From the NCBI GenBank assembly GCA_902513495.1, contig CABXNH010000005.1, positions 1-50,602 on the forward strand: a DNA stretch of 50,602 nucleotides. Reading direction: 5' to 3'. The position numbers and the translations under genes were made by a program. Positions 46,442 to 50,602 of this stretch are shown here, piece by piece (positions within the stretch are counted from its first letter, which is position 1; each line of letters starts with the position of its first letter). Source of the stretch: an uncultured Gammaproteobacteria bacterium. GTDB taxonomy: Bacteria > Pseudomonadota > Gammaproteobacteria > PS1 > Pseudothioglobaceae. The notes under the pieces are model-generated. The model saw only the letters and a list, made by a program, of their open reading frames with translations, was not told the origin of the DNA and did no database searches.

Positions 46442-46448
46442 AACCTTA

Positions 46449-47339
46449 TTAAAAAGCAGGATGCTTAGGCTCTGTAACTGGCTTAACTAGATACTTTTTA
46501 AACCACTTAAAATAACCTTTTTCTAAGAAAAAACCATTGGATTGGTTATATTTACCAGAATTAGAATTGTATTCTCTTGGGATTTGGTGCCAACTCATAT
46601 CTGGATTTTTATGGTGAACAAAATGGTAGTTATTATTTAGAAACAAAATTCTCAATGGATAGCTGGTCTGCATTATTACTGAACGATGATTTGGGTTAGA
46701 GTTTGGGCGATGCTCATAAAAACTTCTCAGCATTGTCAAGGAATGTGCCAAGTATGCACAGAAAATGTAAGTAAAAAAATGAATATTAAAAAAGGACCAG
46801 ATACAATACAAAAGAATGACCACAAAGACTTCATGAGAAAACCAACCCAAAAAATTGATGGAAAAGGGCTTTTTAAAACTCATCAAAAACTCTTTTTTAA
46901 GTGCAAAGAAATACCAAAGAGGACCTAGCATTAAGCGCCCTAACAAAGTCATATTGAATGCTGCAAATTTTTGACGATAACTGCTTAATGAATGCCAATC
47001 ATCCTTACTAATAAAATAACTTTCTGGGTCAATATTTGGGATTGTTAAATTAATATCCTCGTGATGCTTGAGATGAGAGCTTTTGTATACAAAATAAGGC
47101 GACCACAGGGCTATTGATGGATACGCCAATAAATCATTAAAGCCTTGATGACTGGTTGGGTGACCATGTAGTATTTCATGTTGGACAGATCCATGGAACG
47201 TTAAGATAATAACTAGAAATAGATGGGCAAAAGGGATAATATAAAAATTACTCAATACTATCCACCAAAAAAAATAAACCAAAAAGATGGCAATCCATGT
47301 GGGCAATTCATTGGGAAAGTTTGTTTTAATATATTTCAT
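46449..47339 (-). CDS. Membrane fatty-acid desaturase family protein
   Basis: A 296-residue di-iron membrane enzyme. The histidine boxes are complete: HEILHGH (about 54-60), HLKHHE (about 89-94) and HFVHH (about 246-250). Several membrane segments surround them. It may desaturate or hydroxylate an acyl or amine chain; the substrate is unknown. Overlaps the TauE gene by one base. Confidence 0.88.
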   Translation of the reverse strand: MKYIKTNFPNELPTWIAIFLVYFFWWIVLSNFYIIPFAHLFLVIILTFHGSVQHEILHGHPTSHQGFNDLLAYPSIALWSPYFVYKSSHLKHHEDINLTIPNIDPESYFISKDDWHSLSSYRQKFAAFNMTLLGRLMLGPLWYFFALKKEFLMSFKKPFSINFLGWFSHEVFVVILLYCIWSFFNIHFFTYIFCAYLAHSLTMLRSFYEHRPNSNPNHRSVIMQTSYPLRILFLNNNYHFVHHKNPDMSWHQIPREYNSNSGKYNQSNGFFLEKGYFKWFKKYLVKPVTEPKHPAF

Positions 47340-48100
47340 TAAACCAAGGAATCCATATACTTTGCCAACATCAATAACGATGAGATAACTATTAGTACTC
47401 TAATCACTTTAGGATTGGCCTTCAGTAAGTAATGGGTCCCCAAAAATGACCCAATCAATTGCCCCGCCATCATAATCAGCCCCACAACAAAGGCGACGTG
47501 CCCAAAAGTAAAAAAAACAATAAAGCCCGCAATATTGGATGCAAAATTAAGCGGTTTAGCTAAAATAGTGGCTTGAATAATTTCTAGTTTTTTAATCATT
47601 ACTCCGGTCATTACAAAGAACGAACCAGCCCCAGGACCAAACATTCCGTCATAAAAACCTACAGCTGGAACAGCATATGACTCAAACTTTTTATTAGGTT
47701 TAGAATTACTACTGATTGATTTTGGTTTGGGTGAAATAATGAAATAAATTGCAATAAAAACAAGAACAACTGGAATTACAAAAGAAAGAAACTGCGTATC
47801 AAAAAACTGAATGATAATTCCGCCCGCTACAGATCCTATAAATGATGCGAGCATCAAGTTTTTAACTGAATTCCAATTTAATTTTTTTTTCTTAAATAAC
47901 AAATAAGTAGCTATACCAGTCCCCATACTGCCTTGAAACTTGTTAGTCCCAAGAACATAGATTGGAGGAATTCCGCTTAATAACAGTGCTGGAACAGCGA
48001 GTAATCCACCACCACCCACCAGTGTGTCAAGAAAGCCCGCAACAGCTCCAACAAAAAATAAAAACGTTAGAATTTCAATTGAGAAGTTTGAGATATCCAT
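47339..48100 (-). CDS. TauE/SafE family sulfite-type exporter
   Basis: A 253-residue membrane permease of two similar halves: FFVGAVAGFLDTLVGGGGLL at the start and YDGMFGPGAGSFFVMTGVM in the second half, with about eight segments. Family members export sulfite or other small anions. It is co-transcribed with PhyH dioxygenase upstream and desaturase downstream; that neighbourhood hints at breakdown of an organosulfur or amine compound, but no substrate is shown. Confidence 0.88.
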   Translation of the reverse strand: MDISNFSIEILTFLFFVGAVAGFLDTLVGGGGLLAVPALLLSGIPPIYVLGTNKFQGSMGTGIATYLLFKKKKLNWNSVKNLMLASFIGSVAGGIIIQFFDTQFLSFVIPVVLVFIAIYFIISPKPKSISSNSKPNKKFESYAVPAVGFYDGMFGPGAGSFFVMTGVMIKKLEIIQATILAKPLNFASNIAGFIVFFTFGHVAFVVGLIMMAGQLIGSFLGTHYLLKANPKVIRVLIVISSLLMLAKYMDSLV

Positions 48101-48105
48101 AAAGA

Positions 48106-48897
48106 TTAGCTATTCACAAGGGTTGGAAACCAATCCTCTCTGAGGTGCTCACCATCTTTCTGATTAATATCTGGAAAACTTGGTGAAGTTCTCCCTGGTC
48201 TTTGCTTATAAACAGCATCATCACCCAATAACCTAAAGGAGAGAGTTCGACTAATCTTATTAGTTAAATTTGCATTTGCCCCATGAACAGTCTTGAAATT
48301 AAATGCGATAGCGTCTCCTGGTTCAGTCCTCCATTCCTTCAATTCAAATTCATTAGTATCGGGTAGATCCATAAATACGTCACTATCTTCATAAAAATTC
48401 TCATTATTAGACCAACTCGTTGGACGCACCTCTTTATTGAGTTTATGACTTCCTGCTAATGACTTCAATGAAACACCTTTTTCTCGCGACTCTAGTGGAA
48501 GCCAAAAACTTATTGTTTGTTCACCTGAAACGCAGTAATAAGGCATATCTTGATGCCACGGTGTTGGAACGCCAGAATTTGTTTCTTTATAAAAAAAATG
48601 ATCATGAAAGAGCTGCACTGATTCAGATTTCATTAAGCTTGATGCAATTGACGCCAAAGAGGAATTAAATACAAAATCTGAATACTCAGGAATATGCCTC
48701 CAATTACAAAAATCCTCTAGGAATTGCCCTTTATGTTTTTCCTGATGGTGAATCAATGCCCTTTCACTAGGGTTCTTAATATGTCTCTCTGCACCTTTGA
48801 CAAGAGTATCAATCCACTCACTGAAAACACCCCTAAGAATAACAACTCCATCCTCATTAAAGCTTCGAATATCAGATTTATCAATTAGCGTTTTCAT
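48106..48897 (-). CDS. Phytanoyl-CoA dioxygenase (PhyH) family protein
   Basis: A 263-residue Fe(II)/2-oxoglutarate dioxygenase. Metal residues: His and Asp in WHQDMPYY, and the distal His in KTVHGANAN; the 2-oxoglutarate arginine is in SRTLSFRL. Start DIRSFNEDGVVILRGVF is typical of PhyH. First gene of the four-gene operon, five bases before TauE. Confidence 0.9.
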   Translation of the reverse strand: MKTLIDKSDIRSFNEDGVVILRGVFSEWIDTLVKGAERHIKNPSERALIHHQEKHKGQFLEDFCNWRHIPEYSDFVFNSSLASIASSLMKSESVQLFHDHFFYKETNSGVPTPWHQDMPYYCVSGEQTISFWLPLESREKGVSLKSLAGSHKLNKEVRPTSWSNNENFYEDSDVFMDLPDTNEFELKEWRTEPGDAIAFNFKTVHGANANLTNKISRTLSFRLLGDDAVYKQRPGRTSPSFPDINQKDGEHLREDWFPTLVNS

Positions 48898-49056
48898 ATT
48901 ACTCTAGTTTGTAGATTTCTTAAATACTGGTTAAATTCTAAATAGCCTATGATTATCCCTAAAGTCTAAATCTGAGAGGATAAATTTAAATCTACATTCT
49001 TTGTAGGAATAAAGACAAACAACTGTATTATTAACATAATTTTTTTGCGACTATCA

Positions 49057-49749
49057 ATGAAACTTCTTCGTGAGACATTTACTGTTAAAAAAATACCCAG
49101 AGTGTCCTGGAGTTCAGAGGATTCATACAACTTAAAGCCAAAACCAACCACCTTTATTCTTCTAGTTTTTGGGTTATTTTTGTTTGGACTAGGTGAAAGT
49201 CTTTTAATTACAAGTGGTGCTGGAGTAGGTCCCTACACAGTCTTAGCGCAAGGCGTGTCAAACCTCACTGATTGGTCACTAGGTTTTTCTACCTTTGTTA
49301 TTAGTATATTTGTCTTACTATTATGGATACCTCTTAAACAAAAACCCGGGATGGGAACAATATTAAATGCATTTATTATTGCACTGACCATTGAATTTTC
49401 AGTCTTTTATCTGCCTTATCCTCAAATATACTCTTTACAGGTTCTTCAAGTTGTAATAGGTGTTTTAATAATTGGTCTAGGAAGCGGTTTTTATTTGATT
49501 TGTAACTTGGGAGCCGGGCCGAGAGACGGCTTAATGATTGGACTTCAAAAAGTAACCAACATGAAAATATACTCAATACGAACAACAATTGAAATCAGTG
49601 TTGTTGTTATTGGGTCCATTTGTCTACTAAATAATTTAGATAAACTTTTGGGCGAGGTTGTTGGCCTTGGAACAATAATATTTGCATTAGGAATTGGACC
49701 ATCCGTCGCATTGGGAATATCTCTAGTTGGCAGGTTATCAAAAAAATAG
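49057..49749 (+). CDS. YczE/YitT family membrane protein
   Basis: A 230-residue membrane protein with about five segments. GESLLITSGAGVGPYTVLAQG, GLGSGFYLICNLGAGPRDGLM and IRTTIEISVV are the family's signature stretches. Function unknown. The N-terminal 35 residues are polar. The ATG at 49057 is preferred to an upstream TTG. Divergent from PhyH and convergent with kynU (three bases). Confidence 0.85.
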   Translation: MKLLRETFTVKKIPRVSWSSEDSYNLKPKPTTFILLVFGLFLFGLGESLLITSGAGVGPYTVLAQGVSNLTDWSLGFSTFVISIFVLLLWIPLKQKPGMGTILNAFIIALTIEFSVFYLPYPQIYSLQVLQVVIGVLIIGLGSGFYLICNLGAGPRDGLMIGLQKVTNMKIYSIRTTIEISVVVIGSICLLNNLDKLLGEVVGLGTIIFALGIGPSVALGISLVGRLSKK

Positions 49750-49752
49750 TGT

Positions 49753-50602
49753 CTAAGTTACGTAGTTTCTTTTTTTAAATCTATCTGAATCCCACTCTCT
49801 AGATTCCATGATAGTTTTCAAATTCATTATTGCTTCCCAAATATCTTCGAACCTCATATAAAGAGGTGAAATTCCAAACCTCAAGATGTTGGGCTCACGG
49901 TAATCACCGATAACACCTCTTGAAATTAATGACTGCATAATTGGATAAGCATTTTCATGCTTAAATGAAATCTGACTACCTCTAAGATTGGCCTCAGTTG
50001 GAGAAAATAATTCGAATCCAAAATCGCCACATTCTTGTTGAATCAACTCAATAAATAACTCCGACAGTTGAATGCTTTTTTCTCGAACTTGGTCCATCGA
50101 TATTCCATCAAAAACATCGAGGCCACTCTCTACTGCCTTATAAGAAAGAATTGATGGAGTTCCACATATATATTTATTGATAGTATTTGCTGGAAAGTAT
50201 TTTCTATCAAATGCAAACGGATCGCTATGCCCAAGCCAACCTGACAATGGTTGAGATACTATTTCAATTAAATCACTATTAACATACAAAAAACCCGGCG
50301 CTCCTGGGCCACCATTTAGATGTTTATAGGTGCAGCCAACTGCAAAATCTACACCAATATTATGTAAATCCATTGGAATCACGCCAACGCTATGACTTAA
50401 ATCCCAAACAACGAGCGCTCCTTTTTTATGGGCATAATCAGTAATGGTTTTCATGTCACTAATTCGTCCTGTTTTATAGTTGATGTGCGAAAGCATTACA
50501 ACTGCTACAGATGAGTCAATGTATTTTTCAATATCAATGTCATCATCCTCAATTAATAAACACTCATACTGATTATTTGACATTGCATTTACTCCCTCAA
50601 GA
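49753..50602 (-). CDS. kynU: Kynureninase, N-terminus beyond window end
   Basis: A PLP enzyme of tryptophan breakdown that splits kynurenine to anthranilate and alanine. The visible part (about 283 residues) runs in from the window end (LEGVN before the first internal Met at 50583). It has VVWDLSHSVGVIPMDLH, the PLP lysine in GCTYKHLNGGPGAPGFLYV, GWLGHSDPFAFD and GTPSILSYKAVESGL. Roughly 130 N-terminal residues lie outside. Confidence 0.93.
   Translation of the reverse strand, partial: LEGVNAMSNNQYECLLIEDDDIDIEKYIDSSVAVVMLSHINYKTGRISDMKTITDYAHKKGALVVWDLSHSVGVIPMDLHNIGVDFAVGCTYKHLNGGPGAPGFLYVNSDLIEIVSQPLSGWLGHSDPFAFDRKYFPANTINKYICGTPSILSYKAVESGLDVFDGISMDQVREKSIQLSELFIELIQQECGDFGFELFSPTEANLRGSQISFKHENAYPIMQSLISRGVIGDYREPNILRFGISPLYMRFEDIWEAIMNLKTIMESREWDSDRFKKRNYVT

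Overview
The window is about 50.6 kb of compact, AT-rich bacterial chromosome. Gene content and order (thrS-infC-rpmI-rplT-pheS-pheT, rpsF-rpsR-rplI-dnaB, hisS-yfgM-der, hup/ppiD/fabI, ccm genes) point to a gammaproteobacterium. The AT-richness, small intergenic spaces and mix of TauE, PhyH and DUF1501/DUF1800 genes suit a free-living marine lineage such as the SUP05/Thioglobus group. That placement is an inference, not shown by a marker gene.

Layout. 1-6.1 kb (minus): pheT (cut by the window start), pheS, rplT, rpmI, infC and thrS. infC starts at an AUU codon. 6.2-10.9 kb (plus): an MFS permease, a DUF1800/DUF1501 pair and a secreted orphan. 11.0-16.6 kb: recJ, a DUF1566 protein and lspA (minus), fabI (plus), and a PpiD-type foldase (minus). 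16.8-20.0 kb: threonine aldolase, a DoeB-like deacetylase and a patatin lipase. 20.0-24.0 kb: a small island bounded by a 15-bp copy of the 3' end of tRNA-Asp. 24.0-28.5 kb (minus): tRNA-Asp, tRNA-Val, hup, then the operon cutC-GT51-tsaB-ccmC-ccmD-ccmE-ccmG. 28.6-36.1 kb (plus): rpsF-rpsR-rplI, dnaB, a DUF1249 gene, a cytosolic 5'-nucleotidase, hisS, yfgM and der. 36.1-40.8 kb: a DadA-like oxidoreductase and pyrG (minus), then an MsbA-type ABC exporter (plus). 40.9-43.8 kb (minus): tpm, a membrane-anchored cold-shock protein, a lytic transglycosylase, a Rieske ferredoxin and TrpD2. 44.0-45.7 kb (plus): ung and pdxB. 45.7-48.9 kb (minus): an uncharacterised operon of PhyH dioxygenase, TauE permease, desaturase and PhnD-like protein. 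49.0-50.6 kb: a YczE-family membrane protein (plus) and the C-terminal part of kynureninase (minus).

The most unusual region is the 4.0-kb island inserted at the tRNA-Asp gene (19988-24027). It carries no recognisable integrase. Its core is a tight three-gene operon: a two-TM protein with a recurrent C-terminal domain, a GIY-YIG nuclease with a possible base-sensing C-terminal domain, and a membrane protein with a cytoplasmic zinc ribbon. Around it lie a divergent coiled-coil gene, a 57-residue Cys-rich protein and a secreted protein. Its two ends share an exact 13-bp inverted repeat and TGTACA motifs. It sits between hup and the ppiD/fabI pair, which are normally close neighbours, so this looks like an insertion hot spot. 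A membrane-linked nuclease (possibly defence) module is the best candidate for an undescribed system here, but that function is inferred from domains and context only.

Several short genes are easy to miss and are recorded here: ccmD (56 aa, stop/start overlaps on both sides), the 57-aa Cys-rich island protein, and the N-terminal third of infC, which is lost if the AUU start is not recognised.
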